From NCBI RefSeq assembly GCF_036588685.1, contig NC_086386.1, positions 43,633,878-43,697,877 of the forward strand: a stretch of 64,000 bases of DNA, in the 5' to 3' direction. The stretch is from Mytilus trossulus. Its lineage: Eukaryota; Mollusca; Bivalvia; Mytilida; Mytilidae. The translations under genes and the position numbers were made by a program. Under the pieces are notes generated by a model. The model made no database searches. It saw nothing but the letters and a program-made list of their open reading frames with translations, and was not told where the DNA came from. Shown here in pieces: positions 21,741 to 31,415 of the stretch (position 1 is the first letter of the stretch; the number at the start of each line of letters is the position of its first letter).

Positions 21741-22345
21741 TAAAAAAGAAGATGTGGTTTGATTGCCAATGAAACAACTATCCACACGAGACCAAAATGA
21801 CACTAACTTTCACAACTATAGGTCACCGTATTGCTTTCAACAATGAGCAAAGCCCATACCGCATAGTCAGCTATAAAAGGTCCCGATAAGACAATGTAAA
21901 ACAATTCAAACGAGAAAACTAACGGCCGCAGGTGAATGTAAACAAGTGGCTGTCATAGTGACATCAAACCGGATTTTCCTGCAGAGGTCGAACCCTGAAT
22001 ATAGTTGAGCAAGTATGCACACAAAATCAAAACAGCTCTGAATTTGGATTGTGATTGAATATTTGACACAGTATAGGCTAGTGACCCAAAATGAATGTGG
22101 TCAAAAAAGTAAAATCACAAAAAAACTGCGAGGAAAAGCTTAAATAGTGAAAATTGAACTTGACCTTCATTTAGTAACATCAAACAACAAAAAAGTCAGA
22201 TTTAGATTTGAAAAAAAAGTATCGTCAAAAAGTTTTTGTATTATTGAACGGACACTGTTTGGACGCCGCCCGCCGTTCTTACTGATTCTTCCTTCAAAAA
22301 CCTGGGTAAAAATGGAAATATATGATAACACTACGATTTAATGAA
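21741..22345 (+). repeat. R1 copy followed by another repeat-like stretch
   Basis: R1 runs from about 21745 to 21950 (agatgtggtttgattgccaa, cataccgcatagtcagctat). The following part, to about 22345, includes ctagtgacccaaaatgaatg and gaacttgaccttcatttagt; I think it is another dispersed repeat but no second copy is in this window. The small open frame at 22147-22341 has no features of a real gene. Confidence 0.6.
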
Positions 22346-22667
22346 TAGGTAAACCATAAGGTTATATAATATAGGCTCATATCCGCTGTTAAAATAAACC
22401 TAATCAATTTAATATTTTACTTCAGTATAATAATTAATAAAACTAAGTCTTTTTTTAAAGCAAAGCTTCACACAATGGCCGTATTTAATAACACAACCGA
22501 TTTTAAGCAAAAGAAAACTCTGTGGTATCATAAAAATGCCAACTATTTCGACCAAAGATAAATTTATTGTATTAAACTATTTACAAGATTATGTCCGCCA
22601 ATACATAGGTTTTTTTTTACATAAAATCACTTAATGTAGGAAGTGTTTTTGCATTTTTTCTTAAATA

Positions 22668-22673
22668 TTTTAT
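22668..22673 (-). other. Candidate polyadenylation signal of the cysteine-rich gene
   Basis: AATAAA on the minus strand, 28 bases after the stop codon at 22701-22703. Confidence 0.5.
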
Positions 22674-22700
22674 TCTTTTTTCATAGATATGTAAATATGT

Positions 22701-22830
22701 TTATCCAAATATCTCTGCTTCGCATTTGATTGATTGATCTCTGGAAGATACAAACTCAAAAGCACATTTTTCTCCTCTTAGAATGGCACATCCATCTGGC
22801 GGAAGAATCACTCCTGCATATATACCAATC
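22701..22830 (-). CDS. Exon 3 of the cysteine-rich gene
   Basis: The acceptor (ttttatttag) is followed by one base that completes a glycine codon, then 42 codons with three cysteines (GC, KC, KC) and TAA. The perfect phase and stop fit the two upstream exons. Confidence 0.7.
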
Positions 22831-25800
22831 CTAAATAAAAGCATTAATTTTTACAATTCGTTTGTATTTGGGTTGTTTAAAAATGGTCAATAAAAAGATA
22901 AAATCAGCAACAGCACATACATGTTTTGGATGTACAACATGAATTAGGTAGATTATTAGAAATGTAAACTGATGAAGCCGAGCCTTTAAACCAAATTTAT
23001 GTACTGTTTTATTGGTACAATAATGTATACGAATCGTCATTTTAGTTATCTTAACAAGTCATTATTAAACAAAAATGACTTTCAAATCAACCACTTATTT
23101 TCGAAAAGGAAGTCCTTATTTTAACTTTAAGATGAAAATACAGCCATGAATGCGCTTTTTCTTTAACAACAAATTCGGATGTGCGTATCCTTTCTTTTCG
23201 TCTTTAAATACAAAATATATATTTGTAAAATACATGTACCAAGATGCTTAGCTCACTATGTCGATGTCGCTATGAATGCATAAAATAATAACGTAGCTTT
23301 CTCATGCACCTAACTAAAGAGTGTTCCGCACGATAACACAATTTTCGTAAATTTCTTAAGAACTCACTTTTTTAGAAGAAAAATACCTAAGTTACCATAT
23401 ATTTTTGAAAAACATATTGAACCAAGAGTTTATTATATGGAGCAATTGGATTTCATTGGATAAGTTTTAATGTTGATTACTAGTATATATATATATAAAA
23501 AAAAAAGATGTGGTATGATTGCCAATGAGACAACTATCCACAAAAGACCAAAATAACACAGACATTAACAACTATATGTCGCCGTACGGCCTTCAACAAT
23601 GAGCAAAGCCCATACCGCATAGTCAGCTATGAAAGGATCCGATAAGACAATGTAAAACGAGAAAACTAACGGCCTAATTTATGTAAAAAAAAATGAACAA
23701 AAAACAAATATGTCACACATAAACAAACGACAACCACTGAATTACAGGCTCCTGACTTGGGACAGGCACATACATAAATATGATTAGTTTTCCTGAAATC
23801 TGTCAAGCATAATTGGAAAAGCACTCAGCAACCAGAGTTTGCTTGGAATTTTTTATTTTCAATAGCGTTTGGCTCGAATATTCTCTGGAAACAAGAACAT
23901 AAACATGAATATCATTTCCCGTTAGATGGACTGTTCCCAGTTGGAAGTAACTTATAACAATATTGGGGCTTCGAAAAGTATCTAGCAACCATATGCATTT
24001 TCTAGAAAGTTGTAGCCTTATTGAAAAAATAATATGAATCCTTATGGTTTCTCATTCATACTTATAACAAGACGGCTTGATCGGTGAATGTTTTAGATAT
24101 ACATATTCTCAGCAGAACTTCTAGAATGAGACTCCCCAGATCGGCTTTTTTTTTTTAATAGATGGGGAGGTTTACATTGAGAATGATTAATATTTGTCAT
24201 CTTTTAACGATACTATTAAGCACATACCCACTACCTGTTGGTACAGTGGTCTAAAATAGTGAATGCATATGCTTAATTAATAAAGGGATAGTATGGGTCT
24301 TATAGAACTACGTTTCAGAAACTTTGTAACAGCCTCCTGTTACAATTAATAGTTATAGAATGTGATGTTTAAATCGATGATTAAACATATACTTCACTGT
24401 AAATAAAAGTGTTAAGAATCTGAACACTTTTTGAACACCCTTTTGTAACACTTCTGGAACGCGTAACAGTGTTCTAAATATTAACATTGGTGTTCCAGTT
24501 TTTAATAGTATGTGTGCATCTTTCGAACGCTATGTGTGTTATTCTTGAACGGATAGTGTGTACTCCTTGAACGCCGAGTGTTTGAATCTGGAACGCGTAA
24601 CAGTGTTCTAAATATTAAATTTGGTGTTCAAGTTTTTAACATCATGTGTGCATCCTTCGAACGCTATGTGTGTTATTCTTGATCGGATAGTGTGTACTCC
24701 TTGAACGCCTAGTGTTTGAATCTGGAACATGACCTTGTGAGCAAATTTGTATGCCGTTACGCGTTCCAAGCCTTGTAACACTTCTGGAACGCTCGGACTG
24801 TGTTCCAGAAGTATGTGTTAATATCCAGAACACATTGTGTATATTAGTGGAACATAATTTTACATGTTCCAGAAAAAAGTGTTCTATTCTCTGAAACATT
24901 ATTGTGGTCTTGTAAAACAAATAATTGAATTGATTAAAAACATCTTTAATTGATTAAAAGAGGCAAAATTTAAAAAAAAAAAGTACAATACAATGTGAAA
25001 TATTGAAGCAACTTTAAAATGACAAGTTAGACAAGTTAAAAATATTACATTTGTAATTTGCAAAAATTAATGTGTCCAAATATTTAACCATAAACAAAAT
25101 GTTCGTCATATTTAAAATTAGTATATAACAACAAAGTTTAGTGACTTATGAACACAGTTTAACTCATCGTTTGCAACTTCTCAAGTCAAGCACTGTCCTG
25201 AATTACAAAATACTTATGTCAATGACTCGTTTATCACCAATATTTTCGATGATCCACAGCTTTCGTAGCACTCAGATAGTCAATATCAAACATAAAATAC
25301 CCTGTGTATATGCTGCTACTAGTCGAGTCGGTGTTCATGTAACACTGTTACCTTAGGTACTTTTTAACATGATTTTAGTCGTCTACAACTGATTTTGAGC
25401 TGCCATTTTTTAGAACATTCGTCTTTTGAACTTCCATTTTTTAGAACATTCGTCTCCTTGGGTTATAACTACTCTTTAACCTTGTTATCCATCAACTGTG
25501 AGTTCTAAAATATGAAATATAAAGTGTATGAGTAAACAAATTATGGATCATGTCTATATTCCTTAAGAATTAGAATTAAACTCTTATTTCGTTTTTGTAA
25601 TTCCATTATACTTGTCAGCATTATTAGATACATTTGTTAAAGAGTGGTATACATGCATTTTCAAGTATATGGGCTCTCGTGTTCTATAGCTTTTAAAAAA
25701 AGATGGTAGGAAGTGTCCAGCAAATGCTCATAGGTGTTTTAGGCAAAACTTTGTCGTTAGACTTGTCACTAAACTAACTGCTCACATATCTAGAAACTAA

Positions 25801-28441
25801 CTACCTTTTGTCTCTTTTTTTTTTTTAAGATATGTAGTAATTTCACTTATGATCTGTATACGATAATTCCAATTTAAATTGATGTTATTATATCGAATTT
25901 AGCTCAAATAGTTTTCGGATTATAATGTACTCCAGTGAATGGTGCACATTTTATTGATAAATCTGCAATAACAAAACTTGTAAGAAGTCAATGGGCACTC
26001 CTAAAATTCTTAAACTTACATAAAGTACTTTTATTGTGCAGGATAAGTAGTCATCTCTTGAACTGCGAAATTTTCTCTTCATTCTCGGCGAGGTATGCAC
26101 GAACAATTACCCCTCAGTACTATAGTTGTGTTTGTACCCTATAAAAGTAACATAAGAATACATAACAATACATGTATGAACGGTGGACATTTGCTAAAAT
26201 GAAACACTAAGATTTAAGTATTTAAGAATGAGAAAGCTATTAATATAACATATACATAAGAAATTTAGAATTAGTGTTGCCTTTTTACAAACTTCTGTTT
26301 TGACATTGGAACACATGGTGTTCAGAGAAAACGATTAACTGGAACGTTTCATGTTCGAGACTAGAACACATTTACAATAGCAACGATATCATTAAACATT
26401 TACGTATAAATTTACATTGGTTATTTTTTTTTATAGCATAATCATCTAAATATATTCTCTCAACGAACCTCCTACTTTTTAAATCGAATTATGGCATAAC
26501 AGCACCGTTATGTGTTGACACAAAATGTTCTACTTCCATTTATACTTCAGTGTGTCCTGTGAAAGTAGAAATTTGTTGATTTAATACTAAAAAAAAATGT
26601 GTGATAAATAAAGATAAGTAAACTTACATATTAAATCAAGTTTTGCTGTAATTTTCTTCAGTGAAGCTTCTTCAATCACGATCAAAAACCAAACTTCCGG
26701 TACATTAAATACGTCACGCGCTGTTATGTACGCTGGCATGTTTGGAACACATGGCGTTCGGGGGGAAATGGTAAATTTGAACGCATCATGTTCGACGCCA
26801 GAACGCTTTTACAATAGCAACGTTTTCATGAGCATTTACACATTTACATTGTAAAAAAATATCCCCAAAGAACTCAAGTCCTTTAGAAAGAAGATTTATA
26901 CTAAAAATCAATCATTTGCACGCTTATATAAATACGCTCTTTCATTTTTTTTTTACCAAACTATAATTTGCTTATGTTGATACAGCTAAAATACATTTAT
27001 CGTCAAATTATAGTGCGAATCACCCTTATTGATCGTCTGTTTGACTCTGAAGCGATGAAATATTTGTTCACTCCCCATTACAATATTAGAACATTTCTAG
27101 TGTTCAATTTAGAACACTTGTCTTGAACATGTGCGTTCAAAGACTGAACACAATGTGTTATATTCTTTAACGCTGGCGTTCAATGTGGAACACGAATGTT
27201 AATAATTGAACATATTGTGTTTAAAAATGGAACGCGTCTAGACGCGTCAGGCGTCCGCAATATTTGCAGTGTTGTAACATACCCACATATAGTCATACTT
27301 CCATCCGAACTACAGCTGTGCTCTATACAGCCGGTATAATCAGTGTATGAGTGACCTAGAGGTAAGGTGACATTTTTATATACGCACTGCATTGTGCCTG
27401 AAAGAATAAGAAAATACATGTTAAAACTCATTTGAAATTATGTTGCATCAATTAAGACAATGATTAAACGTAAAATTCAACCTTAACGTATGTAATAAAA
27501 TACAACATGGAAAGTCCAAAGGGGAATTAGACAAAGAGACAACAACCAACCAAAAAGCACAAAATATAGTCAAAGGCCATTTGTTACTAAACCATGATGA
27601 ATATTACATTAGCGAAAATGGCGCCACACTGAACTCCGAAACATATTATAAATGAACCAAAATTAAAAACATACAAGACTTACAAAGGCCAGAGGTTCCT
27701 GAATTGGGACAGGCGAAAAATTGCGGCGACGGTAAGTTTGTTTTGACAATTTCAACCCTCTCCCTATACCTCTAGCCAATGTGGAATTAACAATCACACA
27801 GCAATACGCACAGTAAAGCTCAGTTAAATTAAAAAAAAGACTGAGTCCAATGTAAGTAACAGACGAAACTAAGCAAAATGACAAGGATCAACATAAATTA
27901 TAACAAAGGACTATTCTACCAGTAAACTTATGTGCAGCTCCAGATCTCAATTAAACTGATTGAAAGATTCTTTATTCATTAGATGAAAATCAAGCATAAT
28001 CCCTCCCTTTATGTGTATAGTATCATGATAAAATATACGATAAAAACTTGCGGGTTGTACGTCTTTTCCGAATCTTTGTCTTTAAAGGCATAATCTTATT
28101 CGTCTAAAACTACGTCACTGTCAAGTTGTTTGAATTAAAATTTGATAACTAATATTTTTCAAGTTTTATCCTCTTTTATCGGTTTAGTATCATTGTTGTT
28201 GGTGTGTTTTCTTTCCTTTTCCGTCACACTTACATTGTTCTTTGTCTGATAGTAATATTTTGGATAAAGATACAATTGAGGGAAAATTTAAAATAACAGG
28301 CAGTGAAAATATGAAATACAGTTTTAAAAAACACTTACCAGGTTGTTGCATTGTCCTCATGCAAGCCGAATTTGAGAACTGAATTAAGTTACACAGAAAC
28401 AACAATTTCCAAACTATCCGTTCTGCCATTTTCATTGTCAC
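22701..28441 (-). CDS. Secreted cysteine-rich protein, single VWC-like domain (three exons)
   Basis: Assembled from exons 28441-28339, 27397-27283 and 22830-22701. Splice sites are canonical (gtaagt/ttcag, gtatgt/tttag) and phases match (1 and 2), giving 115 residues and a TAA stop. Residues 1-26 are a signal peptide (hydrophobic WKLLFLCNLIQFSNSA). The mature part has eight cysteines at about 27, 39, 58, 63, 72, 87, 95 and 109. The CxxxxC (58/63), the C at 72 and a PPDGC (83-87) resemble single-domain von Willebrand factor C proteins, a family of small secreted factors in invertebrates with immune or venom-like roles in some lineages; the usual terminal CC is not there, so the family call is tentative. 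The gene lies on the opposite strand to its neighbours. Start choice: first ATG with A at -3; ATGs at codons 3 and 5 are alternatives. The 4.45-kb second intron is packed with repeats. Confidence 0.7.
23490..23760 (+). repeat. R1 dispersed repeat, long copy in intron 2
   Basis: It begins after an A-run with gatgtggtatgattgccaat, includes gtacggccttcaacaatgag and ends aaacgacaaccactgaatta and a caggctcctgacttggg tail. Confidence 0.8.
24414..24905. repeat. GAAC/GTTC-phrase array with a 134-bp tandem duplication
   Basis: Phrases such as ggaacgcgtaacagtgttct and cttgaacgc recur every 15-35 bases. A 134-bp unit is tandemly repeated (24456-24589, 24590-24723), after which a third copy diverges. 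An open frame on the minus strand at 24642-24920 is a by-product. It lies in intron 2 of the cysteine-rich gene. Confidence 0.75.
26300..26860. repeat. Two copies of a GAAC-rich dispersed unit
   Basis: About 26300-26417 and about 26738-26860 share gaacacatggtgttc or gaacacatggcgttc, then catgttcga, gaac-c-tttacaatagcaacg and a tttacatt end. The intervening sequence is unrelated. Confidence 0.7.
27085..27240. repeat. GAAC/GTTC-phrase block
   Basis: Further phrases (agaacatttctagtgttcaa, ttgaacatgtgcgttcaaag, atggaacgcgtctagacgcg) lie just downstream, on the minus strand, of exon 2 of the cysteine-rich gene. It ends in a palindrome (acgcgtctagacgcgt) at about 27230-27246. Confidence 0.7.
27283..27397 (-). 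CDS. Exon 2 of the cysteine-rich gene
   Basis: Acceptor ttctttcag, donor gtatgt; 115 nt, phase 1 in and phase 2 out. It encodes four cysteines (QC, GC, SC, IC) and the NVTLPLGHSYTDYTG stretch. Confidence 0.75.
27505..27650 (+). repeat. R6 dispersed repeat
   Basis: Landmarks are ggaaagtccaaaggggaatt, acaaagagacaacaaccaac and agcacaaaatatagtcaaag. It lies in intron 1 of the cysteine-rich gene. Confidence 0.65.
28339..28441 (-). CDS. Exon 1 of the cysteine-rich gene (signal peptide)
   Basis: It starts with MTMKMAERIV, has a hydrophobic core, and ends CMRTMQQP plus the first base of a glycine codon before gtaagt. Phase 1 matches exon 2. Confidence 0.75.
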
Positions 28442-28680
28442 TACTAAACTGTGACGGGAATAAGAAGATAAGATTACAAAGTGGAAATTCTAGTACTAAC
28501 ATATATCAGTATATACTGCAAAATTAAAAGATACCAATTAAGGCTTTGAAAATAGGGCCGTGACTTCATTTGAGTTAACTTAGACACCTGCGAAAATGAA
28601 AATCAAATACACAAGCCATACATTTACGCAAATAGAAGTTTAAAATGATAACTAACTAAAACTGCAAAACCGAATATACT

Positions 28681-28820
28681 GTTGACTATGCGGTGTGGGC
28701 TTTGCTCATTGTTGAAGGCCGTACAGTGAACTATAGTTGTTAATGTCTGTTTCATTTTGGTCTTTTATGGATAAAGTTGTCTCACTGGCAATCATACCGT
28801 ATCTTCTTTTTTATATAGTC
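28681..28820 (-). repeat. R1 dispersed repeat
   Basis: Reverse orientation: ctatgcggtgtgggctttgc, ttgttgaaggccgtacagtg and aatcataccgtatcttcttt. Confidence 0.8.
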
Positions 28821-28958
28821 ATGTAAATATGTTCATTTTTCTGCAATATGTGATATGATCGTTTCCTCTTTCATGATATCCCGGAATACGGAAATAAACC
28901 AATCGGTGACCCTTACTCCTAAGATTATTTTTTTATTCGTATAATAAAAACCAAAATT

Positions 28959-30150
28959 GATTTCACTACTTTTGTGTGTTTACTGGTCTTGCATGGTCGG
29001 TATATGTGATTTCACTACTAGTGTGTGTGTAATGGTCTCACATGGTCGGTACATGTGATTTCACTACTTGGGTGTGTTTAATGGTCTCGCATGGTCGGTA
29101 CATGTGATTTCACTACTTGGGTGTGTTTAATGGTCTTGCATGGTCGGTACATGTGATTTCACTTCTTGGGTGTGTTTAATGGTCTCGCATGGTCGTTACA
29201 TTTGATTTCACTTCTTGTGTGTGATTAATGGTCTTGCATGGTCGGTACATGTGATTTCACTAATTGGGTGTGTTTAATGGTCTTGCATGGTCGGTACATG
29301 TGATTTCACTACTTCGGGGTGTGTTTAACGGTCTCGCATGGTCGTTACGTTTGATTTCACTACTTGGGTGTGTTTAATAGTCTTGCATGGTCGGTACATG
29401 TGATTTCACTACTTGAGTGTGTTTAATGGTCTCGCATGGTCGGTACATGTGATTTCACTACTTCGGGGTGTGTTCAACGGTCTCGCATGGTCGTTACGTT
29501 TGATTTCACTACTTGGGTGTGTTTAATAGTCTTGCATGGTCGGTACATGTGATTTCACTACTTGGGTGTGTTTAATAGTCTTGCATGGTCGGTACATGTG
29601 ATTTCACTACTTGGGTGTGTTTAATGGTCTCGCATGGTCGGTACATGTGATTTCACTACTTCGGGGTGTGTTCAACGGTCTCGCATGGTTGTTACATTTG
29701 ATTTCACTACTTGGGTGTGTTTAATGGTCTTGCATGGTCGGTTCATGTGATTTCACTACTTCGGGGTGTGTTCAACGGTCTCGCATGGTTGTTACATTTG
29801 ATTTCACTACTTGGGTGTGTTTAATGGTCTTGCATGGTCGGTTCATGTGATTTCACTACTTGGGTGTGTTTAATGGTCTTGCATGGTTGGTACATGTGAT
29901 TTCACTACTTGGGTTTGTTTAATGGTCTCGCATGGTCGGTACATTTGATTTCACTACTTCGGGGTGTGTTCAACGGTCTCGCATGGTCGTTACGTTTGAT
30001 TTCACTACTTGGGTGTGTTTAATAGTCTTGCATGGTCGGTATATGTGATTTCACTACTTGGGTGTGTTTAATGGTCTTGCATGGTTGGTACACGTGATTT
30101 CACTACTTGGGTGTGTTTAATGGTCTCGTAGGTCGCATCTGTGATTTCAA
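28959..30150 (+). repeat. 49-bp minisatellite, 24 units with higher-order pattern
   Basis: The unit begins gatttcactacttgggtgtg, continues tttaatggtctcgcatggtc and ends ggtacatgt. There are 24 units, the last a partial one near 30143. A second unit type (B) reads acttcggggtgtgtt, then caacggtctcgc and gttacgttt. B units start near 29302, 29451, 29648, 29748 and 29947, so they recur every two to four units. The unit is longer than a CRISPR repeat and has no spacers. It lies between two genes and is not coding. Confidence 0.9.
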
Positions 30151-30779
30151 CTGTTGGTAAATCTTTTTCGTTTTTAATTTTTGTGTGTTTGTTTTATTGT
30201 TGTCCTGCTAAGGATGAATGCTCGATTTTGATCATAGTATAAGCCCTAACCTTAATACATTGGATACTGATTTAATTGACGACTAAAACTGCATAGAAAC
30301 TGAAGTCCCTCTTTCCAATCGTATATACTTCCTTGCTCTTCCATAGTCGATTCCATAGTTAAAATGAATTACAACTTAAATTTCATCTTTAGTTGTGGAG
30401 TAATCGTGCATTTTAAGGTTTCATGTATGTTCCATAATGAATTTCTTACCGAAAAGTGGATAACTTTGAAATCATATATATGTGTGTCTAGTGCCATATC
30501 AGTTTGTATTTTTAATTTATTGTGTCAAATTCATGTCTTCCGTCTTGATAGTACCTTGATAAATAAACAAGAAGAACATAAATAAACAATCACTCGGACA
30601 ATGACTGTACAGTGACTCAGTTTTCTAAAAAAACACTCTTTTCAGTGCAGTTTTCGAAGAACACTGTTTTACTGTTTTCTAAATACATTAAAAAAATGTG
30701 TATGTTTTTTTCCAAGTATCGTTGTCAATATCATCTGAGACTACTATGTGTAATAGTAGTCTCAGATACCATAGAATTT
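30151..30779. other. Intergenic, no gene
   Basis: AT-rich sequence. A short inverted repeat is visible at about 30736-30770 (atctgagactactatgtgta paired with tagtagtctcagat). No exon is supportable. Confidence 0.5.
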
Positions 30780-31085
30780 GATACGACTGTCATACAAGTG
30801 AGAGGTTTATCTAGCTATAAAACCTGACTCAATTCACCACTTTCTACGTAAGAAAATGCGTGTAATTTTAAAATAAGTCAGGAACTAAGACAAGACCGTT
30901 TTTATCCATTCGATTGGTGTTTTTGAGCTTTTGATTTTTCCATTTGATAAGGGAATTTCCTTTATATTTTCCTCGAAGTTCAGTGTTTTTTTTTATTTTA
31001 CTTTTTAAGTTTTTTTTCATTCCGTTTTTTGTTTTATTACTCTTTTGTCGGGTTGTTGTCTCTTTGGTAATACGTCCCCATTCAT
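30780..31085. repeat. R3 dispersed repeat
   Basis: Landmarks are gactgtcatacaagtgagag, gtttatctagctataaaacc, aagtcaggaactaagacaag and tcgggttgttgtctctttgg. It ends about 240 bases before the SPATA18 start. Confidence 0.7.
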
Positions 31086-31246
31086 ACCTCTTTTTATTCA
31101 ACTGGCAAAAAAAATAATTAAATAATAAACTTGTTTAATCCCGTTTATAGAGAGTAAATTAAATTAAGATAATTATTTGTTTGTTATCACACGATTAACG
31201 ATATTTACCTGTAATACCTTACTTACAATTTGTACGATCACTGGTA

Positions 31247-31257
31247 ATCACATGACT
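31247..31257 (+). promoter_or_regulatory. M-box-like E-box upstream of SPATA18
   Basis: ATCACATGACT is 72-82 bases before the start codon. Its complement AGTCATGTGAT differs in one base from the M-box AGTCATGTGCT recognised by MITF/TFE-type factors. Short motifs arise by chance, so this is suggestive only. No TATA box is seen near this start. Confidence 0.3.
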
Positions 31258-31328
31258 TGCATGTTACTTCGGATCACCAGGCATGCGTACTATTCTGTTG
31301 CGAGAGCCTTGAACGAAAAGCGTCGAAA

Positions 31329-31415
31329 ATGGCGGAGTCTCTGAGACGGTTGGTTAACATCGGCACATTTACCGTATTACAAGATAAGTTAGAAAGATGG
31401 CTCGGCAACTATCAC
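31329..31415 (+). CDS. SPATA18: SPATA18 exon 1
   Basis: 29 codons, residues 1-29, phase 0, donor gtaagt. The sequence [10 protein letters not shown] fits the family start. Confidence 0.9.

Noticed and set aside
22147..22341. 64-codon plus-strand open frame
   Set aside because: It lies in a stretch that looks like a dispersed repeat and has no domain or signal sequence.
24642..24920. 92-codon minus-strand open frame
   Set aside because: It lies in the GAAC/GTTC array and lacks start context, splice sites and protein-like composition.
28959..30150. CRISPR-like array
   Set aside because: The 49-bp units follow each other directly without unique spacers, and the genome is eukaryotic. It is a minisatellite.
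31279..31288. p53 half site (aggcatgcgt) upstream of SPATA18
   Set aside because: Only one decamer is close to consensus; the nearest possible partner is poor. Human p53 control made this tempting, but the evidence is too weak.
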